Of a DNA stretch of 64,000 nucleotides, positions 15,836 through 25,327 are shown piece after piece; the stretch's first letter is position 1, and each line of letters begins with the position of its first letter. This DNA is from Leptolyngbya sp. O-77 (GTDB lineage Bacteria > Cyanobacteriota > Cyanobacteriia > Elainellales > Elainellaceae), in assembly GCF_001548395.1 (NCBI RefSeq), contig NZ_AP017367.1, positions 2,703,001 to 2,767,000 on the forward strand. Reading direction: 5' to 3'. A program made the position numbers and the translations under genes. The notes under the pieces are model-generated. The model had not been told where the DNA came from, did no database searches, and saw only the letters and a program-made list of their open reading frames with translations.

Positions 15836-16648
15836 ATGAGTGTTGAAGATATCGCTACGCTGCTGCATCCGGCGATCGCCGTTTTCTTTGTGTTTCCCTT
15901 GATTGGTGCGGTGGTGTACTTTGCCTGGCAAACCCGCCAGCGCCGCCTACAGCTTGCTGCCGGAGACAAGAGCAAGATTCCGCCCATCGTCGGCCCCGAC
16001 CATTTCAAACTGGGCAAGTGGCTGAGTGGCTCTGTCGTGGGCATCACGCTGCTGGGCATGGCACAGCCGATTTACAAAAAGCTTGTGCTGGATAGTGGCA
16101 ATTGGGCGGCGAATTCCACTCGGTTTTACCTGATTCTGGGGTTCTTCATCGCCACTATCGCCGCGCTGGTGTTTCTCTATCGCGCGGCCTCGCTGAATCC
16201 ACAAACGCCCCGGCTCTGGCGAGGGCTGTTTGCCATGCTGACTGGCGCAGGCTTGTGGATTATCGGCTTCCAAAAGTTTCAGGCGGGCGACGGCAATTTG
16301 TATGATCTCGTCTTTCGGCGCGATTTTGAATGGCAGGTGTCGCATTTCTACTACGGTATGATTGCCGCCATGCTGATGATCTTCTCGCTGGCGATCGCCC
16401 CCGACATCTACAGCCGCGACCAGGAAAAAGCCCTGACTTGGCGCAAAATCCACACCGCGCTCAACACCATCGCGCTGCTGTTTTTTGTGGGGCAAGCCCT
16501 GACGGGCCCCCGCGACCTGCTAGAAATTCCCCTAAGCTGGCAAAAATCCTACGTCGAGCAGCTTTATTTCCAGAACTGCCAGACCCAGCCCTGTCAGGTG
16601 CAGGCTGCCCCTGTAGAAGAAGCACCCCAGGAACAATCGACTCCTTAA
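15836..16648 (+). CDS. DUF4079 family membrane protein
   Basis: A 270-residue protein with about six hydrophobic segments. The N-terminal pattern LLHPAIAVFFVFPLIG and the loop SKIPPIVGPDHFKLGKWL are typical of DUF4079, known mainly from cyanobacteria. Conserved His residues in membrane segments (HPA, VSHFYYG, RKIHTALN) recall heme-binding cytochrome b561-like proteins, but this is only a resemblance. The C-terminal tail is Pro/Gln/Glu-rich. The function is unknown. Confidence 0.75.
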   Translation: MSVEDIATLLHPAIAVFFVFPLIGAVVYFAWQTRQRRLQLAAGDKSKIPPIVGPDHFKLGKWLSGSVVGITLLGMAQPIYKKLVLDSGNWAANSTRFYLILGFFIATIAALVFLYRAASLNPQTPRLWRGLFAMLTGAGLWIIGFQKFQAGDGNLYDLVFRRDFEWQVSHFYYGMIAAMLMIFSLAIAPDIYSRDQEKALTWRKIHTALNTIALLFFVGQALTGPRDLLEIPLSWQKSYVEQLYFQNCQTQPCQVQAAPVEEAPQEQSTP

Positions 16649-16690
16649 TCCGAATTTAGGCGATCGCCTCTCTAGTGCAACTCAGGTGTT

Positions 16691-16788
16691 ACAGCGCTTT
16701 TGAAGCGAGTAGGATCTGCGGATGGTCAGGACGCTCTCGCCTCGTCAGGGGAGCGCGGGCCTTACCCTGCGGGAAAATGCTGTGTAAC
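16691..16788 (+). repeat. dispersed repeat A, copy 1
   Basis: It begins acagcgcttttgaagcgagt and ends with the motif gggaaaatgctgtgtaac. It has the same order of blocks as the copies at 37094-37190 and 45308-45402, with more divergence. The sequence ggaaaatgctgtgtaactt is then duplicated at 16788-16810. It sits between two convergent genes. Confidence 0.7.
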
Positions 16789-16807
16789 TTGGAAAATGCT
16801 GTGTAAC

Positions 16808-18118
16808 TTAGAGACGCTCTAGGTCAGCCTCTCGCAGCGCCAGCCCCAGCGTTACCATGCGGGCCGCCATAAAGCAGGTCAGCGCCAGCCACAACAGCGG
16901 GTTGCTTTGGGTTTGCCAGGCGATCGCCGCGACTGGCGCAAACCCCAGCAGCGACGAGAGCAGCGATGAATTTCGCAGCACGTTTCCCGCCGTGATGCCG
17001 AGAAAATAGCCGTCGAGCATATAGGCGATCGACCCAAAGCCCAGCAGCGGCAGCAGCCACCAGACCGACTGGCGCACGCTCTCCAGCACGTCGGCATGGT
17101 GCGTGAGCAGGCGAAATAGCGGCTGGGGCCGCAGGGCAAACAGCAGGGCGATCGCCAGTCCGAGTCCCAGGCTCAGCGCTCCAGAGAGTTCCGCCAACGC
17201 CCGCAGGCGATCGCGCTGACCGCCGCCGTGAAACTGGCCCGCGTAGGTTTCGGTGGCAAAGGCGAGTCCATCGATGAAGTAGGCCGCCAGGGTCACCACC
17301 TGGAGCAGCAGCGTATTTGCCGCCAGCACGGTCGTCCCCATCGCAGCGCTGAGGTTAGTAAACACCGCAAAGGTGGTAATCAGGGCAAAGGTGCGAATCA
17401 CAATATTGCCGTTCAGCAGAACTAGGGACTTTAGCGCCGCCGCGTTCCAGATCTTGGGAAACACTGCCCGCACCTGCGCCCCAGACACCTCGCGGCTTAG
17501 CAGACCCAGCGCCACCCCCAGCATGGCGTACTGGCTCAGGGCCGTGGCCGCGCCGGCCCCCGCGCTGGCCCAGCCCCACCGCACAATCAGCCAGTAGTTC
17601 AGCACCACGTTCACACCGTTGCTCACCGCCGACAGCAGCAGCACCGCCCGCCCCTTACCCCGTCCCAAAAACCAGCCCATCCACACCAGATTGAGCAGCG
17701 TCGCGGGTGCCCCCCAAATCATCGCGTTGTAATAAGCTCGCCCGGCCTGTTTTACCTCCGGTGCGGCGCTTAGCAGCGTAAAGCCTATCTCTCGCAGCGG
17801 CAGTTGCAGCAGCACAATCCCCAGCCCCACGACCAGGGCGATCGCCCCACCCCGCAGCCCCGTTATCAGCACTTCGTCCGCATCGCCCCGGCCCACCGCC
17901 TGCGCCGTCGTGCCCGTTGTGCCCATCCGCAAAAAGCCAAAGGTCCAGTACAGGTAGTTGAACAAGACAGTGGCGATCGCCACGCCCGCCAGATGCCGAA
18001 TATCAGCCAAATTGCCCAAAAACGCCACATCTAACAGCCCCGCCAGCGGCACCAGCAGGTTTGACAGAATATTCACGCTGGCCAACCGCAAAAACGAGGC
18101 CCAGAAGGAATCACGCAT
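16808..18118 (-). CDS. MATE family efflux transporter (DinF-like)
   Basis: A 436-residue integral membrane protein with about twelve hydrophobic helices arranged as two similar halves. VPLAGLLDVAFLGNL, the second-helix VLFNYLYWTFGFLRMGTTGTTAQAVGRGD and the FIDGLAFATETYAGQ segment are typical of the DinF branch. It would export cationic drugs or metabolites with Na+ or H+ exchange. The substrate cannot be predicted. It is divergent from the M61 gene with a 127-base shared promoter region. Confidence 0.87.
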   Translation of the reverse strand: MRDSFWASFLRLASVNILSNLLVPLAGLLDVAFLGNLADIRHLAGVAIATVLFNYLYWTFGFLRMGTTGTTAQAVGRGDADEVLITGLRGGAIALVVGLGIVLLQLPLREIGFTLLSAAPEVKQAGRAYYNAMIWGAPATLLNLVWMGWFLGRGKGRAVLLLSAVSNGVNVVLNYWLIVRWGWASAGAGAATALSQYAMLGVALGLLSREVSGAQVRAVFPKIWNAAALKSLVLLNGNIVIRTFALITTFAVFTNLSAAMGTTVLAANTLLLQVVTLAAYFIDGLAFATETYAGQFHGGGQRDRLRALAELSGALSLGLGLAIALLFALRPQPLFRLLTHHADVLESVRQSVWWLLPLLGFGSIAYMLDGYFLGITAGNVLRNSSLLSSLLGFAPVAAIAWQTQSNPLLWLALTCFMAARMVTLGLALREADLERL

Positions 18119-18245
18119 AGAGCAAGTTGGAGTTAGAAATCAGGTGACGAAGCCCTGGAGAATTTCCGGCGAGTTTGGAGGGCGATCGCCTAGACTAGAC
18201 AGAATACCAGCAGTCTAGCAACTCATTTTTCAACTCATCCCGCCC

Positions 18246-20036
18246 ATGACCGCCACCCAATTTCAGCCCCGCACCGCCAGCCCCGCCACGGTTCAGCTTC
18301 ACTACACCGTCGCCATGCCCCAGCCCGAAACGCACCTGTTTGAGGTGACGCTGCGAGTATCCGGTTGGCAGGCAGACGTGCTGGATCTGAAAATGCCCGT
18401 GTGGACACCCGGCTCCTACTTGATTCGGGAATACTCGCGGCACGTGCAGGACTTTGCAGCGGCATCGGGATTGACATGGGAGAAGATCAGCAAAAATCAC
18501 TGGCGAATTCATACAGCCGAAACGTCAGAGATCACGCTGAAATATCGCGTATTTGCCAATGAGCTGACCGTCCGCACGAATCATCTCGACACGACTCACG
18601 GATACTTTAACGGCGCGGCGCTGTTCTTCTTTGTGCCAGGGCTTGAGCGGCAGCCTATTCGAGTGACGATCATGCCGCCGAAGCCGTCCTGGAAAATCGC
18701 CACTACGCTGCCCGTCGTTTCGGGTGAGGAAAATACCTTTGAAGCGGCTGACTTTGATGCGCTGGTGGATACGCCCGTAGAGGTGGGCATCCACGATCGC
18801 CACGAATTTAGCGTGCTGGGCAAGCCCCACGAGTGGGTAATCTGGGGAACGGGGAACTACGACGCAGCAGATTTAATTCAAGACACCACGCGAATTGTGG
18901 AAGTAGAAGCCGCGCTATTCGGCGGGCTGCCCTACGAGCGCTATCTGTTTTTGCTGCATTTGTCGTCTCAGGGCTATGGCGGGCTGGAGCATAAAGACTC
19001 CTGCACCCTGAACTACGGACGTTTCAGCTTCCGAGCCAGGGAGAAATACAACCGCTTTATGCAGCTGGTGGCACACGAATTTTTCCATCTGTGGAACGTG
19101 AAGCGGATTCGTCCCAAGGCGCTGGAAGTGTTTGATTATGAATCGGAAAATTACACGCCGTCGCTTTTGGTTTTGCGAAGGGACGACCAGCTTTTATGAC
19201 TTGGCAATCCCCCTTCCGGGCGGGACTGTATGATGCAAAGACCTATCTCAAAGAATTGAGTAAGGAAATCACGCAGTTTCTCACGATTCCTGGGACGCAA
19301 AGTGCAGCCGCTGAGTGAATCCAGTTTTTGATGCGTGGGATCAAAGCTCTATCGCCGCGATGCAAATAGCAACAATAACCAGATCTCCTATTATCTCAAG
19401 GGCGAAATGGTGTCGCTGCTGCTGGATTTGTTGATTCGCGCAAAACATGACAATGGGCGATCGCTCGATGATGTAATGCGGCTGATGTGGCAGCGGTTTG
19501 GGCAAGACGAAATCGGCTTTACACCAGCGGAACTGGAAGGGGCGATCGCCGCCGTGGCCGATACTGATCTCAGCGACTTTTTCCATCGCTATTTGCACAC
19601 AACTGAAGAACTGCCGTTCGACGATTATTTGAAACCCTTTGGGCTGTGCCTGCAACCTGACGACGTAAGCAACGCTCCCCCTAGTCTGGGCATCACTGCC
19701 CGCGCCGAAAATGGCAAAACCCTGATTCAGTTTATTGAAATGGGCGCACCGGCTCAGCAAGCCGGCCTCGACATCGGCGATGAGCTACTAGCGCTGGACG
19801 GGCTGCGAGTGTCGGCAGAGCAGTTGGGCGATCGCCTGCAAAACTACCGACCTGGCGACACAGTGCAAGTCACCGTCTTCCACCAAGACGAACTCCGCAC
19901 TGTTCCTGTCACTCTCGACCCGCCCTCCCCTAGCAACTTCAAGCTTATGCCCCTGCCGTCTGCCAACGATGCTCAAAAAGCGCTCCTGCGGGGCTGGCTG
20001 GGTATCGATTGGGAAACACTGTGTAACATCATGTAA
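18246..20036 (+). pseudogene. M61 family (glycyl aminopeptidase-like) peptidase with PDZ domain, disrupted by six +1 shifts
   Basis: The gene runs in the same frame at both ends, 18246-19199 and 19335-20036. The first part has the M61 N-terminal beta domain and the zinc motif HEFFHLWNVKRIRPK. The second part has the rest of the catalytic domain and a PDZ domain (residues IEMGAPAQQAGLDIGDELLALDG). Between 19165 and 19346, six single-base insertions break the frame, yet removing one base at each site restores family sequence such as WFCEGTTSFYDL and YDAKTYLKEL. The repaired product is 594 residues, a normal length. It is either a very young pseudogene or a stretch of poor sequence. Confidence 0.88.
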
Positions 20037-20130
20037 CCAACTCTGGACAAGAAGCTTAAGCTCCAAGGCTCTCTGAATGGGGTGTGGTAATGTCTGAAAA
20101 AATTCCTCCATCACACTTGAGGAGATCTCT

Positions 20131-20616
20131 ATGCCGCTACAGACACCGCCGCCACCGTCCATCAGTCCCAGCCAAATGACGCTGCTCCGCGTTGTTGCAG
20201 CGATGGCTTGGGCCGATGGCAACCTCGCTGAAGAAGAAGTAGACGTGATGCTCGACAGCTTTAGCGGACTCTTTGCAGCCGATGCGCCCCAAAAAGAAGA
20301 ACTGCGGAAGGAGTTGCGGGATTACGTCATGCAAAATATTCCGCTAGAGGAACTCATTCCCAAGCTGCAAACGATTGAGGAGCGGGAACTGGTGCTGCGC
20401 CTGGGCTATGCCGTGATCAACTCCAGCGCCCGCACACCTGATGAGGAACTCGTCAACGCTGAAGAAGCCGAAGCCTACCAGCGGCTGGTTAATCTACTGG
20501 GCTTTGCGCCAGAAACAGTGAAGCGCGTGGAAGAAGAGGCGATCGCCGACCTCTCACAAAGCGAAGGGCTGATCGAACGCCTCACCCGCCACTTGGGCAA
20601 CTTCATCGGGCACTAA
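20131..20616 (+). CDS. TerB-like domain protein
   Basis: A 161-residue, acidic, mostly helical protein. MTLLRVVAAMAWADGNLAEEEVDVM is the characteristic start of the TerB domain (AxADGxxxxxE), which is seen in tellurite-resistance proteins and in many cyanobacterial proteins of unknown role. No other ter genes are nearby, so tellurite resistance should not be assumed. A good ribosome site (GGAGATC) precedes the ATG. Confidence 0.8.
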   Translation: MPLQTPPPPSISPSQMTLLRVVAAMAWADGNLAEEEVDVMLDSFSGLFAADAPQKEELRKELRDYVMQNIPLEELIPKLQTIEERELVLRLGYAVINSSARTPDEELVNAEEAEAYQRLVNLLGFAPETVKRVEEEAIADLSQSEGLIERLTRHLGNFIGH

Positions 20617-20647
20617 CCGCTCCTAGCGCCCTCGCTTCCGTCCGTTC

Positions 20648-20707
20648 GTAGTAAGCGCTTTAGCGCTGAAGCGCCTACTACGAGCCAAGGCATCACCCTA
20701 AAACTAA
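20648..20707. repeat. dispersed repeat B, copy 1
   Basis: A 60-bp sequence built on a dyad, gtagtaagcgctttagcgc with gcgcctactac, followed by cgagccaaggcatcaccc. It is nearly identical to 49772-49831. Both copies lie between convergent genes, which suggests a terminator or REP-like role. Confidence 0.85.
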
Positions 20708-20796
20708 ACCATCACACTGCACTACAGGCAAAACTTCTGCCTCTGAGTAATAGCATTGGCTCTCAGCGCTAGCTTGACTAAGCCAAGTCTTCGTTT

Positions 20797-21759
20797 CTAG
20801 CTCATCTCCAACATTCGCTGAATCGGTCTGAGCGCCGCCGCCTGAGTCTCCTCAGATAGAGTGATTTCGGGCTGGCGGTTTTTCATACAGAGATACAGCT
20901 TTTCCAGCGTGTTCAGCCGCATATGCGGGCACTCATTGCAGGCGCACTGGTTCATCGGCGGCGCGGGGATGAACTTCTTGGTGGGTTCTGCCTTTTGCAT
21001 CTGGTGAATGATGCCCGGCTCCGTCGCCACGATAAAGGCGCGGCTGTCGCTCTTTTGGCAATAGCCGAGCAGCGCGGTCGTAGAGCCGATGTAGTGGGCG
21101 TGGCGCAACACGGCGGGTTCGCATTCGGGATGGGCGATCACTTCCGCTTCAGGATGCTCGATTTGCAGTTGCACGATCTTGCGTTCGGAAAACGTCTCAT
21201 GCACCATGCAGCTTCCCTGCCACAGCACCATCTCGCGCCCGGTCTGCTGCATCACATAGCGCCCGAGGTTGCGATCGGGGGCAAAGATAATGGGCTGATC
21301 TGGGGGAATCTGCTGCACGATCTTCACCGCGTTGGAACTGGTGCAGATAATGTCGCTGAGGGCTTTGATTTCGGCTGTGCAATTGATATACGACACAACG
21401 ACATGACCCGGATGTGCTGCCTTGAAGGCGGCAAAAGCATCAGCCGGACAGCTATCTGCTAGGGAACAGCCTGCCTCTAGGTCGGGCAGCAGCACCAGCC
21501 TGTGCGGATTCAAAATTTTCGCCGTTTCTGCCATGAAATGCACTCCCGCAAACACGATCACGTCTGCATCGGTGCTAGCGGCCTGCTGCGACAGCCCCAG
21601 GGAGTCGCCAATATAGTCGGCAATGTCCTGAATGTCAGGATCTTGGTAATAGTGCGCCAGGATCACCGCGTTGAGGTCGCGTTTGAGATCGGCGATCGCC
21701 CCAAACAAATCCCTAGGCAGCGCCTCGGAATTTTGGTAAGACAGAACAGTTTGTAGCAC
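20797..21759 (-). CDS. nadA: quinolinate synthase
   Basis: NadA condenses iminoaspartate with dihydroxyacetone phosphate to quinolinate, the first NAD precursor ring. It uses a 4Fe-4S cluster. The three ligand Cys are visible in YINCTAEIK, HPECEPAV and ACNECPHM. VILAHYYQDPDIQDIADYIGDS is the N-terminal signature. The product is 320 residues. nadB and nadC are not in this window. It diverges from bicA across a 498-base region. Confidence 0.95.
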   Translation of the reverse strand: MLQTVLSYQNSEALPRDLFGAIADLKRDLNAVILAHYYQDPDIQDIADYIGDSLGLSQQAASTDADVIVFAGVHFMAETAKILNPHRLVLLPDLEAGCSLADSCPADAFAAFKAAHPGHVVVSYINCTAEIKALSDIICTSSNAVKIVQQIPPDQPIIFAPDRNLGRYVMQQTGREMVLWQGSCMVHETFSERKIVQLQIEHPEAEVIAHPECEPAVLRHAHYIGSTTALLGYCQKSDSRAFIVATEPGIIHQMQKAEPTKKFIPAPPMNQCACNECPHMRLNTLEKLYLCMKNRQPEITLSEETQAAALRPIQRMLEMS

Positions 21760-22257
21760 GGTTTACGGACTTCCTAGGTAGTTGTCAGATAAGAGACATG
21801 GATTAATTATAGTTGTTTTCACCATAAAGAGGGAGGCAACTGGCAACCCACCCAGCGACCCAACACGGGTGCGGGGCTGCAAGTATCAGTATTCAGAGGG
21901 TTGGAGAATCTTGTAAGGGCGATCGCCCTCTCCCTTTACCTATCGCTCGGGAAGTCCTCAGGAATTCTTATCAATCAGCGCTTTACGTGATTCAGCGAAC
22001 ACTATATGCTTGGTTCATAAATTCGGTTCTATCAAAAAAACATAGTCCATAGACTGATATCTATCCTAATCATTAACACATAGTTGTCCTTGAGATTCTC
22101 AGGAATTCTTATCAATCAGCGCTTTACGCCATGCATCGAACACTATAGGCTTGAGTCATAGCTCGAAGTCTATGAGTAAGGCACCTTGTATAGACTAGAA
22201 GCTATACGTTTGATTGAGTTAGCCACTGCTGATTCAGCGACCTTAGTTTTTATCCCT
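21760..22257. promoter_or_regulatory. divergent nadA/bicA control region
   Basis: A 498-base region without a supported gene. It should hold the promoters of nadA (leftward) and bicA (rightward). It contains a duplicated 63-bp block (21957-22019 and 22098-22160) on the bicA side. A frame open from 22186 extends bicA upstream, but the alignment with BicA begins at 22258. Confidence 0.55.
21957..22160. repeat. 63-bp imperfect direct repeat upstream of bicA
   Basis: 21957-22019 and 22098-22160 share ctcaggaattcttatcaatc, cagcgctttacg, cgaacactata and gcttg.gtcata at a fixed offset of 141 bases with no gaps. The conserved blocks are separated by variable ones, as expected for duplicated binding sites rather than simple slippage. 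Confidence 0.85.
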
Positions 22258-23937
22258 ATGAAAATTACCAATCTCATTCATTTTAGGAACTTGCAGGGCG
22301 ACCTTTTTGGTGGCTTAACCACTGCTATTGTTTCCTTGCCTTTGGCACTAGCGTTCGGCGTTGCCTCTGGCGCAGGGCCCATCGCTGGTCTCTATGGCGC
22401 AGTCTGTGTGGGCTTTTTCGCAGCGCTGTTTGGCGGCACGCCGACTCTGATTTCAGAACCCACCGGCCCGATGACTGTGATTATGACGGCCGTCATTGCC
22501 TCACTGGTGGCCGCCGACCCAGAGAATGGCTTGGCAATGGCGTTCACGGTGGTGATGCTGGCAGGCATTTTTCAAATCCTGTTTGGTGTTTTCAAATTGG
22601 GCAAGTACATTACGCTGATGCCCTACAGCGTCATTTCCGGTTTTATGTCGGGCATTGGCGTGATTCTGATCATTCTGCAAATTGCGCCATTTTTGGGGCA
22701 AAAGGCTCCCAAAGGGGGTGTGCTGGGCACGGTCACTAATCTGCCCACGCTGCTCGCAAACATCAACCCAGCAGCGGCTATCCTCGGTGGCTTGACGCTT
22801 GGCATCATTTTCCTGTGGCCACGCAGGCTGAAGCGCTATGCTCCGCCACAGTTGGTAGCGCTGATTGTAGGTACGCTAGCATCGCTGATGCTGTTTCCGG
22901 GTGCGGATATTCCCCGCATCGGCGAAATCCCAATGGGGCTGCCGACGCTGCAAGTGCCGACTTTCACGCCGGGTCTAATGACCAAGATGCTGGTGGATGG
23001 AGCCATGCTAGGGATGCTAGGGTGCATCGACACGCTGCTGACAGCGGTGATTGCCGACAGCCTCACCCGCACAGAACACAACTCCAACAAGGAATTGATC
23101 GGTCAGGGCATTGGCAACTTGGTGTCGGGTCTGTGCGGCGGGCTGCCGGGTGCGGGTGCAACGATGGGCACGGTGGTCAATATTCAAACGGGCGCGAGAA
23201 CGGCCCTGTCGGGACTGACGCGGGCGGCAATCTTGCTGATCGTGGTTCTTTGGGCAGCGCAGTATACTCGCGCGATCCCGATGGCTGTGTTGGCCGGGAT
23301 TGCCCTCAAGGTCGGGATTGACATTCTGGACTGGAGCTTTTTGAAGCGATCGCACAAGGTTTCGACCCGCGGCTCCATCATCATGTATGGTGTGCTGCTG
23401 CTGACCGTGTTTGTGGATTTGATTGTGGCGGTTGGCGTGGGTGTGTTTATTGCCAATATCCTGACGATCGAGCGTCTTAGCGAGCTGCATTCTCAGGAAG
23501 TAAAGGTTATCAGCGACACAGATGACGATGTGGTGCTGAATGACGAAGAAAAGCGGCTGCTGGACGAGGCAAACGGTCGGGTGCAGTTGTTCTATCTGAG
23601 CGGGCCGATGATCTTTGGGGTGTCGAAGGCGATCGCCCGCCAGCACAACACCCTGGGCGACTGCGACGCGCTGGTAATGGATCTGAGCGACGTGCCTCAC
23701 ATGGGCGTGACTGCCTCGCTGGAAATTGAAAACGCGATTCGCGATGCAGTGGAGAAGGGTCGGCAAGTCTATCTGGTCGGTGCAGCGGGTAAGGTCAAGC
23801 GCCGTCTGGAAAAGCTTGGCATTTTTGATCTATTGCCCCATGACCATCTGTTTACCGACCGCACAGATGCGTTGCGGATGGCCGTGAGCACGGTTAGCAG
23901 CTATCCCAAGGGGCTAAGCCATCGCTCTATTTCATAG
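22258..23937 (+). CDS. bicA: SulP-family bicarbonate transporter BicA
   Basis: BicA is a Na+-dependent, low-affinity, high-flux bicarbonate importer of the cyanobacterial CO2-concentrating mechanism, located in the plasma membrane. The 559-residue protein has the SulP membrane domain with GTPTLISEPTGPMTVIMTAV and LTRTEHNSNKELIGQGIGNL, both as I recall from Synechococcus BicA. A C-terminal STAS domain follows (LFYLSGPMIFGVSKAIARQH, DLSDVPHMGVTASL). The start at 22258 (MKITNLIHFRN) matches the BicA N-terminus. Substrate is inferred from similarity; other SulP proteins carry sulfate. Confidence 0.88.
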   Translation: MKITNLIHFRNLQGDLFGGLTTAIVSLPLALAFGVASGAGPIAGLYGAVCVGFFAALFGGTPTLISEPTGPMTVIMTAVIASLVAADPENGLAMAFTVVMLAGIFQILFGVFKLGKYITLMPYSVISGFMSGIGVILIILQIAPFLGQKAPKGGVLGTVTNLPTLLANINPAAAILGGLTLGIIFLWPRRLKRYAPPQLVALIVGTLASLMLFPGADIPRIGEIPMGLPTLQVPTFTPGLMTKMLVDGAMLGMLGCIDTLLTAVIADSLTRTEHNSNKELIGQGIGNLVSGLCGGLPGAGATMGTVVNIQTGARTALSGLTRAAILLIVVLWAAQYTRAIPMAVLAGIALKVGIDILDWSFLKRSHKVSTRGSIIMYGVLLLTVFVDLIVAVGVGVFIANILTIERLSELHSQEVKVISDTDDDVVLNDEEKRLLDEANGRVQLFYLSGPMIFGVSKAIARQHNTLGDCDALVMDLSDVPHMGVTASLEIENAIRDAVEKGRQVYLVGAAGKVKRRLEKLGIFDLLPHDHLFTDRTDALRMAVSTVSSYPKGLSHRSIS

Positions 23938-23988
23938 CGTTTTCACAGCGTTTTACAGAAGTCCGTTCCCTTCCAAAACGGTGAATCG

Positions 23989-24020
23989 CCCCGGATTCTC
24001 AAAGAGATCCGGGGTTTTTT
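23989..24020 (+). terminator. intrinsic terminator of bicA
   Basis: CCCCGGAT (23989-23996) and ATCCGGGG (24007-24014) form a perfect 8-bp stem followed by six T. It lies 51 bases after the bicA stop, in front of the convergent ycf54. Confidence 0.88.
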
Positions 24021-24050
24021 GTGCTTTTCTTATCGAGTTTTGAACGTTCT

Positions 24051-24377
24051 CTAGACGGCCAACAGCGATGCCAGCGGATCGGGAATCGCTGCCGAAGGAG
24101 CCTCGAACTGGCCAACCAGCACATACTCATGGCGCAGCTTGAGCCAGGTAATCATCTGCGGGTTCGTCGAAATCACCGCCACCGCAGGGCGGGGACATTT
24201 TGCCTTAAATTCGCTCATCTCTGCTGCTTCCAGAAATGCAGGCTCCCGCACCAGCCAGAAATCGATTTCTTTGCCCGTTTCGGCATAGTGGCGAGTGCGC
24301 TCCCGCAGCGACTCGTCAAGCGGCTCCTCTTGGAGCAAAAATTTTTCACTGGCCAGGATGAAGTGATAGGTGGTCAT
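24051..24377 (-). CDS. ycf54: Ycf54, Mg-protoporphyrin IX monomethyl ester cyclase partner
   Basis: A 108-residue DUF2488 protein. The N-terminal MTTYHFILASEKFLLQEEP, the KEIDFWLVREPAFLE segment and CPRPAVAVISTNPQMITWLKLR are typical of Ycf54. It binds the AcsF/CycI oxidative cyclase and is needed for forming the fifth ring of chlorophyll. Its cyclase partner is not in this window. The role is taken from the family; the match is clear. Confidence 0.9.
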   Translation of the reverse strand: MTTYHFILASEKFLLQEEPLDESLRERTRHYAETGKEIDFWLVREPAFLEAAEMSEFKAKCPRPAVAVISTNPQMITWLKLRHEYVLVGQFEAPSAAIPDPLASLLAV

Positions 24378-24490
24378 AGACGTATTTGAGAATTGGAGAA
24401 ATTGAAATTTGGAGAATGGGAATCAGGAGAGTATGGGGTAGAGAGAAGCGAACCAGCCCTTGTAGCTGCGTCACTCTGCTTCTGATTTTC

Positions 24491-25231
24491 TCATCCCAGC
24501 AGCCCCAGCATCGCCTGTTTCATCTCGCGGATGGCCCGATCCATACCCACGAGGACAGCACGGCTGATGATGCTATGACCAATGTTGAGTTCTTCCATAC
24601 CGGGAAACTGAGCCACGGGACGCACGTTCCAGTAGGTGAGTCCATGCCCTGCATTGACGCGCAGCCCAGCGGCGATCGCCCGCTCACAGCCCCGCGCCAG
24701 CACAGCTAGTTCATGGGCGTGGCTCTGCTCGTCGTGGGCTTCGGCATAGCGGCCGGTGTGTAGCTCGATGAACTGTGCCCCGACCGCAGCAGAAGCGTCA
24801 ATCTGGGCTGCATCGGCATCGATGAACAGGCTGACAGGAATGCCCGCCGATTGCAGCGTGCTGACGACGTGCAGCATCCGGTCTTTTTGTCCGGCGATGT
24901 CGAGGCCGCCTTCGGTGGTCACTTCCTCGCGGCGCTCTGGCACCAGCGTTACATAATCGGGGCGGACATCGAGGGCGATCGCCACCATCTCGTCTGTGGC
25001 CGCCATCTCCAGGTTCAGATGCGTCCGCACCGTCTGCCGCAGTAGCCGCACATCTCGGTCTTGAATATGCCGCCGATCTTCCCGCAGGTGAACTGTGATG
25101 CCGTCGGCTCCGGCTAGCTCTGCCAGCACGGCCGCCGCTACCGGGTCGGGTTCCACCGTGCGCCGCGCCTGCCGAATCGTAGCAACATGATCAATATTGA
25201 CACCCAGCGTAGGCAAGGCTAAACGCTCCAA
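24491..25231 (-). CDS. pdxJ: pyridoxine 5'-phosphate synthase
   Basis: PdxJ makes pyridoxine 5'-phosphate from deoxyxylulose phosphate and aminoacetone phosphate, giving the PLP cofactor needed by enzymes such as BioF and BioA. The 246-residue product begins LGVNIDHVATIRQARRT and has GITVHLREDRRHIQDRDV, the phosphate-binding IELHTGRYA and VNAGHGLTYWNV. It lies leftward between ycf54 and the ABC-type binding protein with short gaps on both sides. Confidence 0.95.
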   Translation of the reverse strand: MERLALPTLGVNIDHVATIRQARRTVEPDPVAAAVLAELAGADGITVHLREDRRHIQDRDVRLLRQTVRTHLNLEMAATDEMVAIALDVRPDYVTLVPERREEVTTEGGLDIAGQKDRMLHVVSTLQSAGIPVSLFIDADAAQIDASAAVGAQFIELHTGRYAEAHDEQSHAHELAVLARGCERAIAAGLRVNAGHGLTYWNVRPVAQFPGMEELNIGHSIISRAVLVGMDRAIREMKQAMLGLLG

Positions 25232-25327
25232 CTCGTTGGATTACAGCGGGGCACCACAGCAGACACAGCCGCTGCACCCCTCCTCCATCATGCCACGCCA
25301 AGGCACAGGGATTGGTGTGCAAGTCTC

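Noticed and set aside
19165..19346. Programmed ribosomal frameshifting in the M61 gene
   Set aside because: Six separate shifts in 180 bases, with no slippery heptamer and structure pattern, cannot be explained by recoding.
20131..20616. Tellurite resistance locus
   Set aside because: Only a TerB-like domain is present; no TerC, TerD or TerY-type genes are nearby.
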